This document shows, in pieces, positions 7,955-17,576 of a stretch of DNA of 64,000 nt. The notes under the pieces are model-generated. The model was not told the origin of the DNA. It searched no databases and saw nothing but the letters and a program-made list of their open reading frames with translations. Made by a program: the position numbers and the translations under genes. How positions within the stretch are numbered: position 1 is the stretch's first letter; the number at the start of each line of letters is the position of its first letter. The stretch is taken from positions 17,083 through 81,082 of the forward strand of contig NZ_JAGTJJ010000056.1 in assembly GCF_028435365.1 (NCBI RefSeq), in the 5' to 3' direction. This DNA is from Polyangium jinanense (GTDB lineage Bacteria > Myxococcota > Polyangia > Polyangiales > Polyangiaceae).

Positions 7955-9993
7955 TGGAGAACCCGTTCCAGGCCATCCACGCGGATGCATGGGATCCCGC
8001 TCCCATCGACGTCTCCTCGATCAACGAGCGCGCGAGCTCCCTCGTTCGCGCGCACATCGAACAGCTCCGAGACGCCGGGGCTCGCGAGGGAACGGCCGCC
8101 CGCTCGACGTCGATCCTGCTGCTCGGCCCTGCCGGCATCGGCAAGACGCACCTGTTCACGCGGCTGCGAAAGCAGGTGGGTCCACGCGCCGTCTTCGTGC
8201 ACACGCGGCCCGAGGTCGGCGTCGATCCGTCGCCCCGCCACGTGCTCTCTGCGACGCTGCGCTCGCTCAGGCAGCCGGTGATCCAGCAGCAACACCGGCA
8301 GATCGACGTGATCGTGGGGGCCATGCTGGCGACGCTCCAAGGGGGTCGTCCACGCTTCCCCTTGTCCTTCATCGACGACTGCTCGAGGCAGCCGCCCGAC
8401 ACGCAGCGCGAGATCCTCTCGCATGCCGTCGCGCAAACAGAGGATCGTTTCCCTGACACGTCGGCGCGGTATCTCGAACACCTCCTCGCCCTGCCCTTCG
8501 CGGACCGCATGCGCCAGCGGGCTCTCTTTGCGTGGCTCTCGGGTGACGAACCGAGCCAGTCGCAGCTCGACATGATCGGCGAGCGCGCTGCCCTGCGCGA
8601 GGACGACCTCATCCTCGCGCTGCGCACGCTCGGCGTGGTGGCGGCGTTCGGCGCGCCCATCGTGCTCGTGTTCGATCAGCTCGAGAACCTCGCGGAAGAG
8701 GAGGGCAAGACAGGCCGGATCATCCGGCACGCCCGCCTCGTGAGCGAGCTGCGCGACACGGTGCGCGGGCTCGTGATCGTGCAGATGGCGCTCGACGCGG
8801 TCTGGATGCAGCGCATCCATCCGGTGCTCCACGCCAGCATGCGGGATCGGCTCGAGGAGAAGATCGAGCACCTCGCGCTCCCGACCCCCGAGCAGCGGCG
8901 AGAGCTCATCGAACGCTGGAGGAGCGCGCTGCCCGAGGAGGAGAAAAGCAAGCCGTTTCCGTATCCATTCTCGACGAGACAAGTCGATGCATGGCTCGCC
9001 GCGCCGGGAATGACGCCGCGCATGCTGATGCAAAGCTGCGGTGAGGCGTATCTGCGTCGAACCCTGCCCGAAGCAGAGGAGGCAGAGCCCGTCGACACCT
9101 CGCCGGACGAACGCCTCGCCGTGGCCTGGCAGGAGCACCTCGGGCGAGCGCGCAAGCGCATCGACGAGGCCGCGGCGCAGGCCCAAGGCGTGGCAGCCGA
9201 GAGCATCCGCGCGGGGCTTCTCGCGGCGCTCACGGTCGCGCAGGTGAAGGCCGAGACGGGGGAGACGGAGGGGGCTCCTGCGCTGCGCATTCGCATGGCC
9301 GACGGTGGCTGCGAAATGCTTTTCGTGCAGCAAGCACACCATACCTCCCTCGCCCGGGTCCTGCGCGCAGCGATCGCGCTCGCGGACGAGCGCAAGGTTT
9401 TGCTGTTGCGCGAGCAAGCGTTCGCGATCCCGCCGACCTGGAAAGAGGTTCACAAGCTTCTCGCCGCGTTCACGGGGAAGGCTTATGCTTCGTTCTTGCC
9501 CATCGAACGCGAGGCCCTGGCACGGCTCCTCGCAGTCGAGCGCCTGCTCGGCGCGGCCCGTTCGCAGGATCTGAGCGACGACGCCGGCAAGATCATTCCG
9601 TACGACACGGTCATGGATTGGGCCCGGCGCACGCTCGGCTGCAATGCATGGGGGCCGGTGGAAGCCCTGTTTGGAACAACAACAGCCCCCGTCTCCGTGC
9701 CTTCCGCGCCTCGGCCGCCCGAGCCACCGCCGACTCCTGCCGACCCGAATGCCGCCCCTCCCCGCCCGCGCGAAGAAGAAGCATCCCCTCGCGCGACAAC
9801 AAAAACCCCTGCGGACGGTCCGGTGCTTCGAGAGCTGCGCAAACTCCGGGTTGCCTCGATTGATCGCCTCGTGCGAGAGGTGCGCGCGTGTGATCCCATG
9901 GCCACGCGGGCAAGCATCATGGAGGAGCTCGCCAAGCTGCCGATCAAGCGCTTCGGCGGCGCGATCATCGCGCTGGAGGAGCCATGGCGCTGA
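7951..9993 (+). CDS. AAA/STAND-type ATPase of the nuclease-translocase operon
   Basis: The product is 680 residues (the GTG at 7951 or the ATG at 7954 could start it). Walker A is 'GPAGIGKT' at about residues 59-66 and Walker B is 'IVLVFDQLEN' near 233-242. The region after it ('RDRLEEKIEHLALPTPEQ') resembles the lid of Orc/STAND-type AAA proteins. Residues ~585-630 are a Pro-rich linker, and the last ~60 residues ('ELRKLRVASIDRLVREVRAC') look like a winged helix related in style to the upstream small protein. It overlaps both neighbours by a few bases. It probably acts as the NTP-dependent sensor, loader or motor of a complex with the downstream nuclease-FtsK fusion. Confidence 0.82.
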   Translation: MMENPFQAIHADAWDPAPIDVSSINERASSLVRAHIEQLRDAGAREGTAARSTSILLLGPAGIGKTHLFTRLRKQVGPRAVFVHTRPEVGVDPSPRHVLSATLRSLRQPVIQQQHRQIDVIVGAMLATLQGGRPRFPLSFIDDCSRQPPDTQREILSHAVAQTEDRFPDTSARYLEHLLALPFADRMRQRALFAWLSGDEPSQSQLDMIGERAALREDDLILALRTLGVVAAFGAPIVLVFDQLENLAEEEGKTGRIIRHARLVSELRDTVRGLVIVQMALDAVWMQRIHPVLHASMRDRLEEKIEHLALPTPEQRRELIERWRSALPEEEKSKPFPYPFSTRQVDAWLAAPGMTPRMLMQSCGEAYLRRTLPEAEEAEPVDTSPDERLAVAWQEHLGRARKRIDEAAAQAQGVAAESIRAGLLAALTVAQVKAETGETEGAPALRIRMADGGCEMLFVQQAHHTSLARVLRAAIALADERKVLLLREQAFAIPPTWKEVHKLLAAFTGKAYASFLPIEREALARLLAVERLLGAARSQDLSDDAGKIIPYDTVMDWARRTLGCNAWGPVEALFGTTTAPVSVPSAPRPPEPPPTPADPNAAPPRPREEEASPRATTKTPADGPVLRELRKLRVASIDRLVREVRACDPMATRASIMEELAKLPIKRFGGAIIALEEPWR

Positions 9994-12038
9994 GCCCCCA
10001 GCCGCTCCCTCTGTTGACGCTTGGGGACGACGCCCGGACGAGCCGGGCTCTGCCGCCAAACCCCCGCCGCGGCGCCCGCGAGCTCTCCGTCACCGAGATC
10101 CGCAACGCCCTTCGTTGCCCGCGCGTCTTCGCGCTCGGGCGCGCGCGCGGTCAGGCCGTCGCTTTCCCGATCGGTGCATCGTCCCTCGGCGCGCTCTTCC
10201 ACCGCATCGCCGAGCGTTTCGCGCGTGAGCTCGAGGCGCCTCCCGAACCCGTGCGCGCGCTCCTTCCGCATGCGCCGCGCGAGCGCGTGGCAGATGGCCT
10301 CTCGGCCTGGCTCCTCAGTCACCTCGTGGACGAGCTCGAAGCGAACCCCAGCGCAGCGAGCATGCCCGGCGAGATCGACGATCTGGCCGAGGCGCTGCGG
10401 GAGTTCGCGCGCTACCTGGCGAAACAAATCGAAGGGACGGGGCACCGGCCGGCAGAGGCATTGCGCTCGTTCCTTCAGCACGCCGAGCTCGCGGTCGACG
10501 CCGTGCTCGATGCGTCCGGCGGGGTGCCGGTGCGTGTCTCGGGCCGGATCGATGCTCTGTATTGCAGGGCGAAAGGCGCAGTCGATATCGTCGAATACAA
10601 GCTCACGGACGAGGCCAACCAGGAGCTCGACCAGGCACAGGTGGCGCTCTATCGTTACCTCTTGCGCTCCGCGCTCGATCTCGACGCGGAGCCGCTCATC
10701 CTGCGCTTCAAACCGGGGCTCATCGAGACGAAGCTCTCGGCGGTGGCTGCCGATGGCATCGTGGAGCGGACCCTCTTGCCCCTGCTCGGCAGGATGGTGA
10801 GCTGGTCGGAGCGCCCCGAAACGGCGCCGGCGACCTCGCGCCGGGATCTCTGCCCAACGTGCCCCGTACGACCGGCGTGTGTCGAGACATACATAGATGC
10901 GCTCGAACCTCGTGATCAACCGCCTGCGGGCGCAGCTCGCCCCATGCCTGATCCGGCTGGACGGCTCACCTTGTCCCCTCCGCGCGAGCCCATAGGTGCT
11001 CTGCCGGACGACACCGAGGGCATGGCGGAGGCCGAGTCCCTCGCCGCGCAGATCGTGGCGCAGCTGAAACGACAAGGGGTCATTGCGAGCCTTGGCCGCA
11101 AGACAGTTGGACCGCGGCTCCTGCGTATCGAGGTCACGAGCCCGCGACAGCGTGTGGCGCAGCTCGATCGCGCAGCGCAGGACGTGGAGCATCACCTCGC
11201 CGGGTACAACGTGCGGTTCGAGCGGGAGGAGGCGCGGCGATATTTCACGGCGCCGCGGAGGGTGCCGCGCAAGGTCGACCTCGAAACATTGCTCGCGCGC
11301 AAAGCCGCATTCTTGCGGGAGCGGCCGGGGCGTTTCGTGCTCGGGGAGGGGCTCGATGGCGAGGTAATCGCCGGGGACCTCGCCGACGGAAGCTCGTGCC
11401 ACCTGCTCGTGGCCGGCCAGACGGGGAGCGGCAAATCGGTTTTCTTGCGTGCCCTCGTCGTCGGGCTTTGTCACTTTCATCCGCCGGCGGCCATACGGTT
11501 CACGCTGGTGGATCCCAAGCGCGTGACGTTCGGCGGGCTCACCGCGGGGATCGGCGCCCACCTGGCAGGGCCGATCGTGCACGACGTGGAGGCGCTTCTC
11601 GCGGAGCTCGACGCGCTCGTGGCCGAAATGGAGGAGCGATACACGCTCTTCGAGCACCGGAAGGTGCAGAGCATCGACGACTACAATGATACCGCGCCTG
11701 CACCGCTGCCGCGGCGGGTGGTCGTGGTGGACGAATTTCAGGACTTGATTGCGTCGAGGGCAACGCGGCAGCCATTCCTGGATGCGGTGAAGCGGCTCGG
11801 GTCGATGGCTCGCGCAGCCGGGATTCACCTCGTACTGGCGACGCAGCGGCCCGACCGCACGACGGTGCCTGGAGAGATCAAGGCGAACCTGGGCGGGAGA
11901 ATCGCGCTGCGGGTGCAGGAGCTCGTCAATTCGAGGATCATTCTGGACCAGGGAGGGGCCGAGGAGCTTCTGGGGAAGGGCGACTTCTACGCCGATCTCG
12001 GGCATGGGCTCGTGCGGGGACAAGCGCCAATGGCGTGA
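9984..12038 (+). CDS. Cas4/RecB-type Fe-S nuclease fused to FtsK/HerA-type DNA translocase
   Basis: The product is 684 residues with two domains. Residues ~35-305 are a PD-(D/E)XK nuclease: H73 (in 'LGALFHRIAE'), D190 (in 'VSGRIDAL'), E204-x-K206 (in 'IVEYKL') and the Q219-x-x-x-Y223 helix. Cys45 and C290-x2-C293-x5-C299 match the one-plus-three cysteine pattern of the Cas4/AddB/Dna2 iron-sulfur cluster. Residues ~395-684 are an FtsK/SpoIIIE/HerA motor with Walker A 'GQTGSGKS' (478-485), 'DPKR' and Walker B 'VVVVDEFQD'; the end lacks an FtsK gamma DNA-reading domain. It begins inside the ATPase gene. The expected activity is translocation along DNA coupled to cleavage. I cannot assign it to a named system. 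Confidence 0.9.
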   Translation: MALSPQPLPLLTLGDDARTSRALPPNPRRGARELSVTEIRNALRCPRVFALGRARGQAVAFPIGASSLGALFHRIAERFARELEAPPEPVRALLPHAPRERVADGLSAWLLSHLVDELEANPSAASMPGEIDDLAEALREFARYLAKQIEGTGHRPAEALRSFLQHAELAVDAVLDASGGVPVRVSGRIDALYCRAKGAVDIVEYKLTDEANQELDQAQVALYRYLLRSALDLDAEPLILRFKPGLIETKLSAVAADGIVERTLLPLLGRMVSWSERPETAPATSRRDLCPTCPVRPACVETYIDALEPRDQPPAGAARPMPDPAGRLTLSPPREPIGALPDDTEGMAEAESLAAQIVAQLKRQGVIASLGRKTVGPRLLRIEVTSPRQRVAQLDRAAQDVEHHLAGYNVRFEREEARRYFTAPRRVPRKVDLETLLARKAAFLRERPGRFVLGEGLDGEVIAGDLADGSSCHLLVAGQTGSGKSVFLRALVVGLCHFHPPAAIRFTLVDPKRVTFGGLTAGIGAHLAGPIVHDVEALLAELDALVAEMEERYTLFEHRKVQSIDDYNDTAPAPLPRRVVVVDEFQDLIASRATRQPFLDAVKRLGSMARAAGIHLVLATQRPDRTTVPGEIKANLGGRIALRVQELVNSRIILDQGGAEELLGKGDFYADLGHGLVRGQAPMA

Positions 12039-12061
12039 GGGCGTTTTCGGAACATGCGCTG

Positions 12062-12092
12062 CACACGGGGCAACTCCGCTATGCCCCGTGTG
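12062..12092. terminator. Bidirectional hairpin between convergent genes
   Basis: CACACGGGGCA (12062-12072) and TGCCCCGTGTG (12082-12092) form a perfect 11-bp stem with a 9-base loop in the 59-base gap between the convergent nuclease-FtsK and LysR genes. There is no long T-tract. Confidence 0.6.
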
Positions 12093-12097
12093 TAGAG

Positions 12098-13027
12098 CTA
12101 CGTCCGCGGAGGCGGCTTGGGCAGGCAGCCAGGCCACACCTCGAGGAAGTCGCGCAGCGCCGCGACGAACGTGCTCAGGCGCGTGGGCACGTGCTGGCTG
12201 CGGGGATACACCGCGTACATCTGCTCCGCGGGCATCACGTACGCGGCGAGCACCTCCTCGACCTTGCCCTCGGAGATCGCGGGCGCGGCGAGGTAGTCCG
12301 GCAAGCAGCAGATCCCGCAGCCAGCGACGGTGAGGTCACGCAGCAGCGCCCAGCTGTTCGCGGTCGCGTGGCGGTGCACGATCGACAGCTTCGTGCCGCC
12401 GCGGGTGAAGCGCCACGTTGCCGCCTCGCGCCGGGTGCCCATCACCAGGCACGTGTGCCGCGAAAGCTCGCGCGGGTGCGCTGGGACGCCGTGACGCGCG
12501 AGGTAATCCGCGCTGGCAACGAGGCGACGCCGCGAGGGCGCGCCGAGCTTGCGCGCCACGAGCGACGCGCTGTCGCACGGCTCGACCTCGATCACGACAT
12601 CGAAGCCGTCGCGCACCGGATCGACACGCTCGGAGACGAGCTCGACCTCGACAGCGACGCCCGGGCACTCCTTCGCGTAGCGCCCGAGTACGCGCCCGAA
12701 CACCGCCTGCCCGAACTCGACCGGCGCGGCGACCCGCAGGCGCCCGCGGGCCTCGCTGCCGCGTGACGACACCACGCGCTCCGCCTCGGTGAGCGCGTCG
12801 AGCCCGGCGCGCACCTTCTCGAGGTACTCACGCCCCTCCTCGGTCAGGCGAACCCGCCGTGTCGTGCGTTCGAGCAGCCGGGCGCCGAGGCGCCGCTCGA
12901 GACGACTGACCTGCACGCTGACGGTCGACACCGGCGCGGACAGAGCGAGGGCGGCGGCGCGGAAGCTGCCCGTCTCGGCGACGCGAGCGAAGGCTTCGAT
13001 GGCGGCGAAGTCGGGACGGCTGTTCAT
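12098..13027 (-). CDS. LysR family transcriptional regulator
   Basis: The product is 309 residues. The N-terminal winged helix-turn-helix is textbook: 'FARVAETGSFRAAALALSAPVSTVSVQVSRLERRLG', followed by the LysR wing 'RTTRRVRLTEEGREYL'. The remaining ~210 residues are the periplasmic-binding-like effector domain. It is divergent from a glutathione S-transferase gene with a 66-base gap, a classic LysR-target layout. An inverted repeat lies in the gap. The C-terminus is slightly extended and Pro-rich. Confidence 0.9.
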   Translation of the reverse strand: MNSRPDFAAIEAFARVAETGSFRAAALALSAPVSTVSVQVSRLERRLGARLLERTTRRVRLTEEGREYLEKVRAGLDALTEAERVVSSRGSEARGRLRVAAPVEFGQAVFGRVLGRYAKECPGVAVEVELVSERVDPVRDGFDVVIEVEPCDSASLVARKLGAPSRRRLVASADYLARHGVPAHPRELSRHTCLVMGTRREAATWRFTRGGTKLSIVHRHATANSWALLRDLTVAGCGICCLPDYLAAPAISEGKVEEVLAAYVMPAEQMYAVYPRSQHVPTRLSTFVAALRDFLEVWPGCLPKPPPRT

Positions 13028-13041
13028 GGCGCTGGACAGAG

Positions 13042-13065
13042 TGATCAATCTGCCCTCATTGTTCA
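13042..13065. promoter_or_regulatory. Inverted repeat, candidate LysR site
   Basis: TGATCAAT, 8 bases, then ATTGTTCA: a near-perfect inverted repeat (7 of 8 positions) centred in the 66-base LysR/GST intergenic region. AT-rich ends with a GC spacer are typical of LysR operators. Confidence 0.5.
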
Positions 13066-13093
13066 AGCTGCCGCGGCTGCCTAGACTGCGGGC

Positions 13094-13711
13094 ATGACCG
13101 AGACGATGAAGCTTTTCTACACGCCAGGGGTCTGCTCGCTCGCGCCGCACATCGCGCTTCGCGAGGCCGGCGCCACGTTCGAGCTCGCCCGCGTCGACTT
13201 GAGGAGCAAGAAGACCGCGGACGGCGACGACTTCGCGCGCTTGAACCCCAAGGGTTACGTGCCCGCGCTGCTGCTTCCGGACGGCACCTTGCTGACCGAG
13301 ACAGCGGTCTTGCTGAACTACATCGCCGACACCTGGCCGGAGGCCAATCTTGCCCCACCGCGCGGCAATCTCGTGCGCGTTCGCTTCGACGAATGGCTGC
13401 AGTTCATCGCCACCGAGCTGCACAAGGGCTTCGCACCGTTCACCCTGATGCCGAATGTGAGCGAGGAGTCGAAGCACTGGGCCGCGCAGCGCCTCGCTAG
13501 CCGCGTCACCCTGCTCGCCGAGGCGCTCGCCGATCGCCCGTTCCTCCATGGCGACGCGTTCACCATCCTCGACGCTTACGCGTACTTCGCGCTGCGAACG
13601 TATCGACATCTGCTGCGGGTCGATCTGCCCGGCGCGCTTGGCTCCTACCTCGAGCGGCTCTCCGCGCGCCCGGCCATCCGCGCGGCGCTCACGGCCGAAG
13701 GCTTTCACTGA
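13094..13711 (+). CDS. Glutathione S-transferase (beta-class-like)
   Basis: The product is 205 residues with a thioredoxin-like N-terminal domain ('MKLFYTPGVCSLAPHIALREAG') containing the beta-class catalytic Cys position in 'GVCSLAPH', the cis-Pro segment 'GYVPALLLPDG' and the glutathione-binding 'LTETAVLLNYIA'. An all-alpha C-terminal domain follows. Bacterial GstA-type enzymes conjugate or reduce electrophiles in the cytoplasm. An ATG four codons in (13106) is an alternative start. The divergent LysR gene is the likely regulator. Confidence 0.88.
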   Translation: MTETMKLFYTPGVCSLAPHIALREAGATFELARVDLRSKKTADGDDFARLNPKGYVPALLLPDGTLLTETAVLLNYIADTWPEANLAPPRGNLVRVRFDEWLQFIATELHKGFAPFTLMPNVSEESKHWAAQRLASRVTLLAEALADRPFLHGDAFTILDAYAYFALRTYRHLLRVDLPGALGSYLERLSARPAIRAALTAEGFH

Positions 13712-13911
13712 GCCTGCGGCGCGGGTGAAGCCGAAGCATCATGCTCTCAGGGCCCCGCAGTACATGCAGTGGCACCATGCGCGCAGTGCCGCGCGCGGGC
13801 CGGGTGGGTGCTTTGGAGGATGAGCCGGGTTCACCAAGTGCGCCGCTCGGGTCGCAGGGCCGCTCGCCTGCTGGGCGGCCCGGAGGTCTCGAAGAGGAGC
13901 TCGCTCCGCAG
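13712..13911. other. Intergenic, nothing recognised
   Basis: This convergent 200-base gap between the GST and GH5 genes shows no convincing coding frame or hairpin terminator. Confidence 0.4.
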
Positions 13912-15264
<1,353 letters not shown>

Positions 15265-15297
15265 TCGATGCTCCCTTGAAAGATGCGGCTCCGCGGC

Positions 15298-15855
15298 TCA
15301 CTTGGCCGCAAGGGTCTCGCAGGGCTTGAGGTTCTTCTCCGCGACCTCGGCCGAGGGAACCCCGTCCATGCCGGTCGTCTTGCAGACGTACTTCTTGCCG
15401 CCGATCTCTTTCAGCATGAAGCCGATATACCCCGTCTTGCCCGCGTTCTCGAACTGGACGATGGCCATGTTCGGGCCCTCCTTCGCCCACTTCTTGAAGG
15501 GAAAGAGCACGGTATCGCCCTCGAAGCCCTTCTTCAGGGCCGCGAAATCGTCCTTGGCCTCGCTGACGTTGAGCGAGGCCCCGTCGCCGATGTCCACGGT
15601 GGCGCTCTTGTGCTGATCGTCGAGGCTCATGTCCATGGCGCCCATGCCGCCCGGCCGAACCTTGATCTTGAGGGGCAGCGGGGTGAGCTCCACGTCCACG
15701 AGCTCGCCCTTGGCCTCGCCACCCTTCGGCGCCTCGGCCGCGCCCTTCGCCGCCGGCGCGCCCGAGCCGGCCGGCTTGGCGGCGGCCTCCTCGCCCTTGT
15801 TCGAATTGCAGCCGGCCACCGCCAGCAGTGCCATGACAACCACGATCTTGCGCAT
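15298..15855 (-). CDS. Small lipoprotein of unknown function
   Basis: The ATG beginning MRKIVVVMALLAVAGC gives a 185-residue lipoprotein with lipobox A-V-A-G-C; an upstream in-frame ATG is possible but spoils the signal peptide. An Ala/Gly/Lys-rich linker precedes a soluble domain of about 130 residues with paired Cys near the C-terminus ('YVCKTTGMDG' and 'LKPCETL'). It lies 33 bases after the GH5 start, on the same strand and upstream of it, so the two may be co-transcribed. No family is recognised. Confidence 0.75.
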   Translation of the reverse strand: MRKIVVVMALLAVAGCNSNKGEEAAAKPAGSGAPAAKGAAEAPKGGEAKGELVDVELTPLPLKIKVRPGGMGAMDMSLDDQHKSATVDIGDGASLNVSEAKDDFAALKKGFEGDTVLFPFKKWAKEGPNMAIVQFENAGKTGYIGFMLKEIGGKKYVCKTTGMDGVPSAEVAEKNLKPCETLAAK

Positions 15856-16096
15856 CCCTGTTCTCCTCACGGTGTCGCCGGGACCATCGGGCCGCCGGCG
15901 CTCGCCCTAGAGACGGGGAGGGAGGGGCGCTTTTGCGTTTTTTGTTCGGTGCGACGGACCACAAGCACGAGCGCCCCAGCAGCCTTCCGATACGACGTCT
16001 TCCCGGACGTCGCCCCCGGGCTGCAAGCCCCGAGTATGCAATCGTGCTTGAGGAGCCGACGATTCGCGCGTAGGAGCTTTCCCAAGGAGAATCTTC

Positions 16097-16528
16097 ATGC
16101 GTGTCCTGTTTTCTGCGGCCCTGATGGCCGGTCTGTTCGCCACGTCGTGCGGTGGAAGCAGCCCCCCTCCTGCATCGACGGTCGAGGTTCCCCCGTCGGA
16201 AGCGGGAGCGACGGGCGCCCCGGCGGCTTCGTCCCCCGCCGAGGCTTCGGCGCCTGCCGAGGCCAAGCCGTCCTACAAATCGGACCTCGAGGCCTGGTGC
16301 AATGCGCCCTCGCGCGCGCCGGGGGCCGCAACGGCTTCGGCGGAGGACAGACCGCGGATCCTGGCCGAGTGGATCTCGGCGCAGCTTCAGACCGATCAGG
16401 CGAAGGATCTGGCGAAGCAAATGAGCGTGCTCGACCCTGGCAGTCGACCCGGCGCATTTCGCAAAGAAGTCGAAGCTCAGGGCATCAAGACTTGCCCGTT
16501 CGCCGACGAAATGTCCAAGCCCCGATGA
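16097..16528 (+). CDS. Small lipoprotein of unknown function
   Basis: The product is 143 residues with a signal 'MRVLFSAALMAGLFATSC', then an Ala/Pro/Ser-rich linker and a helical domain with two Cys ('EAWCNAPS' and 'IKTCPFADEM'). An AAGGAG ribosome site lies just before the ATG. Similar short lipoproteins with one disulfide are common in Polyangiales and have no assigned role. A structured repeat begins about 55 bases after the stop. Confidence 0.75.
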   Translation: MRVLFSAALMAGLFATSCGGSSPPPASTVEVPPSEAGATGAPAASSPAEASAPAEAKPSYKSDLEAWCNAPSRAPGAATASAEDRPRILAEWISAQLQTDQAKDLAKQMSVLDPGSRPGAFRKEVEAQGIKTCPFADEMSKPR

Positions 16529-16582
16529 GGCGCACGGGCTCGTGAGGGGCGGTCTGTCGAGCTCGTCGACGATCTTCTCGGG

Positions 16583-16700
16583 GCCGCCGCGCCGGGGCGC
16601 CGCCCCGGACCCCGCGGGGGCTATTCGCCCCTCGACCCGAACCAGCGCAAGCGCTGGACCCAGGGTCGATGAACTGCGCGATGCGCAGTTCATCGAACAG
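16583..16700. repeat. Structured intergenic repeat, copy 1
   Basis: This GC-rich element is a chain of hairpins. CCGGGG...CCCCGG comes first, then CCAGCGC-AA-GCGCTGG, and finally a perfect 14-bp stem TCGATGAACTGCGC (16666-16679) with loop GAT and its complement (16683-16696). The same module recurs at 20702-20815 and inverted at 20891-20998. It follows the stop of a plus-strand lipoprotein gene and fills most of the 385-base gap before the sigma factor. Confidence 0.8.
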
Positions 16701-16913
16701 GTTGGGGTGAGGGACTTTCAGCCGCGCAGGATCACAGCTCCCATTCCAACGCCCCTCGCCCCATTCGCGGCGGATCGTGGGTTCTCCGCCGACGAACCAA
16801 TCCGCTCTTTTCCAATTGCCTCCGGCCGCAATCCATGAGACAAAGCAAGCGACGCCAGCCGGCGCTAGCAACACCGACCGGCGTCTCCCCACAACCCCGA
16901 ATCACCCGGAGTC

Positions 16914-17462
16914 ATGAGTATGGTCACGATACCGCTCCATCCGCCGCCGGCAAACTTTACGGCGGCGCACGCCCTGCTTGGGCGCCTTTACCTCGAACAC
17001 CGCGATTTCCTGCGCCGCCTTCTTCTTGGACAGGCCATCCCTCCCCGCGACGTGGACGACGTCGTGCAGGAGGTCTTCCTCACGGCCTGGCGACGCCTCG
17101 AATGTCTCGTCACGCCGGAGCAGGCGCGCCCGTGGCTCCTGATGATCGGCCTCAACCGTGCGCGCAATCATCGAAAGCTGGCGCGTTGCGAACGGGAGGT
17201 CCTCGCGGGCCTTTCGGATGACTTTCCCGAGCGGGAAGACGAAGCGGAGTCGACGGAGGCGCTCGTGCTGGCGACGTACGGGCTCTTCCGGCTCAAGCGA
17301 TTCCTCTTGAGGATTGGCCCGCGCATCCGGGCGGTGGTCGTGCCGTACCTGGAAGGCCGTTCGATCCGGGAGATCGCCGAAGCGCTCGGCATCAAGACCA
17401 AGACCGCCTACGCCCGCCTGCAGCTCGCCCGGGAGCACCTGAAGACGCTCGCGCTCGCCTGA
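16914..17462 (+). CDS. RNA polymerase sigma factor, ECF-like
   Basis: The product is 182 residues. Region 2 is seen in 'FLRRLLLGQAIPPRDVDDVVQEVFLTAWRRL' and region 4 in 'YLEGRSIREIAEALGIKTKTAYARLQLAREHL', the helix-turn-helix that reads the -35. A GGAG lies 4 bases before the ATG. There is no anti-sigma gene next to it. This compact sigma type with a long acidic linker (around residues 98-115) is abundant in Polyangiales. Confidence 0.85.
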   Translation: MSMVTIPLHPPPANFTAAHALLGRLYLEHRDFLRRLLLGQAIPPRDVDDVVQEVFLTAWRRLECLVTPEQARPWLLMIGLNRARNHRKLARCEREVLAGLSDDFPEREDEAESTEALVLATYGLFRLKRFLLRIGPRIRAVVVPYLEGRSIREIAEALGIKTKTAYARLQLAREHLKTLALA

Positions 17463-17472
17463 ATTTGCTTGC

Positions 17473-17497
17473 TTCCGCCTCCGCCTCCGCCTCCGCT
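17473..17497 (+). repeat. Short CCGCCT microsatellite
   Basis: Three to four tandem CCGCCT units lie directly after the sigma-factor stop. The same kind of pyrimidine-rich sequence recurs at 19560-19980. Confidence 0.55.
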
Positions 17498-17576
17498 TTG
17501 CGACGACGTAGATTGATCGGTAGGAGCTTGCGCCTTCATTTGGGGAGACGAGTCCCCCCAAAAAGGGGTTGGCTCG

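Noticed and set aside
7130..12038. Assignment of the three-gene operon to the DptFGH phosphorothioate-restriction system
   Set aside because: Sizes and domain content differ (nuclease and translocase are fused, and no Dnd modification genes are nearby). It stays a distant alternative only.
9483..12137. A long minus-strand frame opposite the nuclease-FtsK gene
   Set aside because: It lacks domain motifs, while the opposite strand has complete nuclease and translocase motifs and coupled starts.
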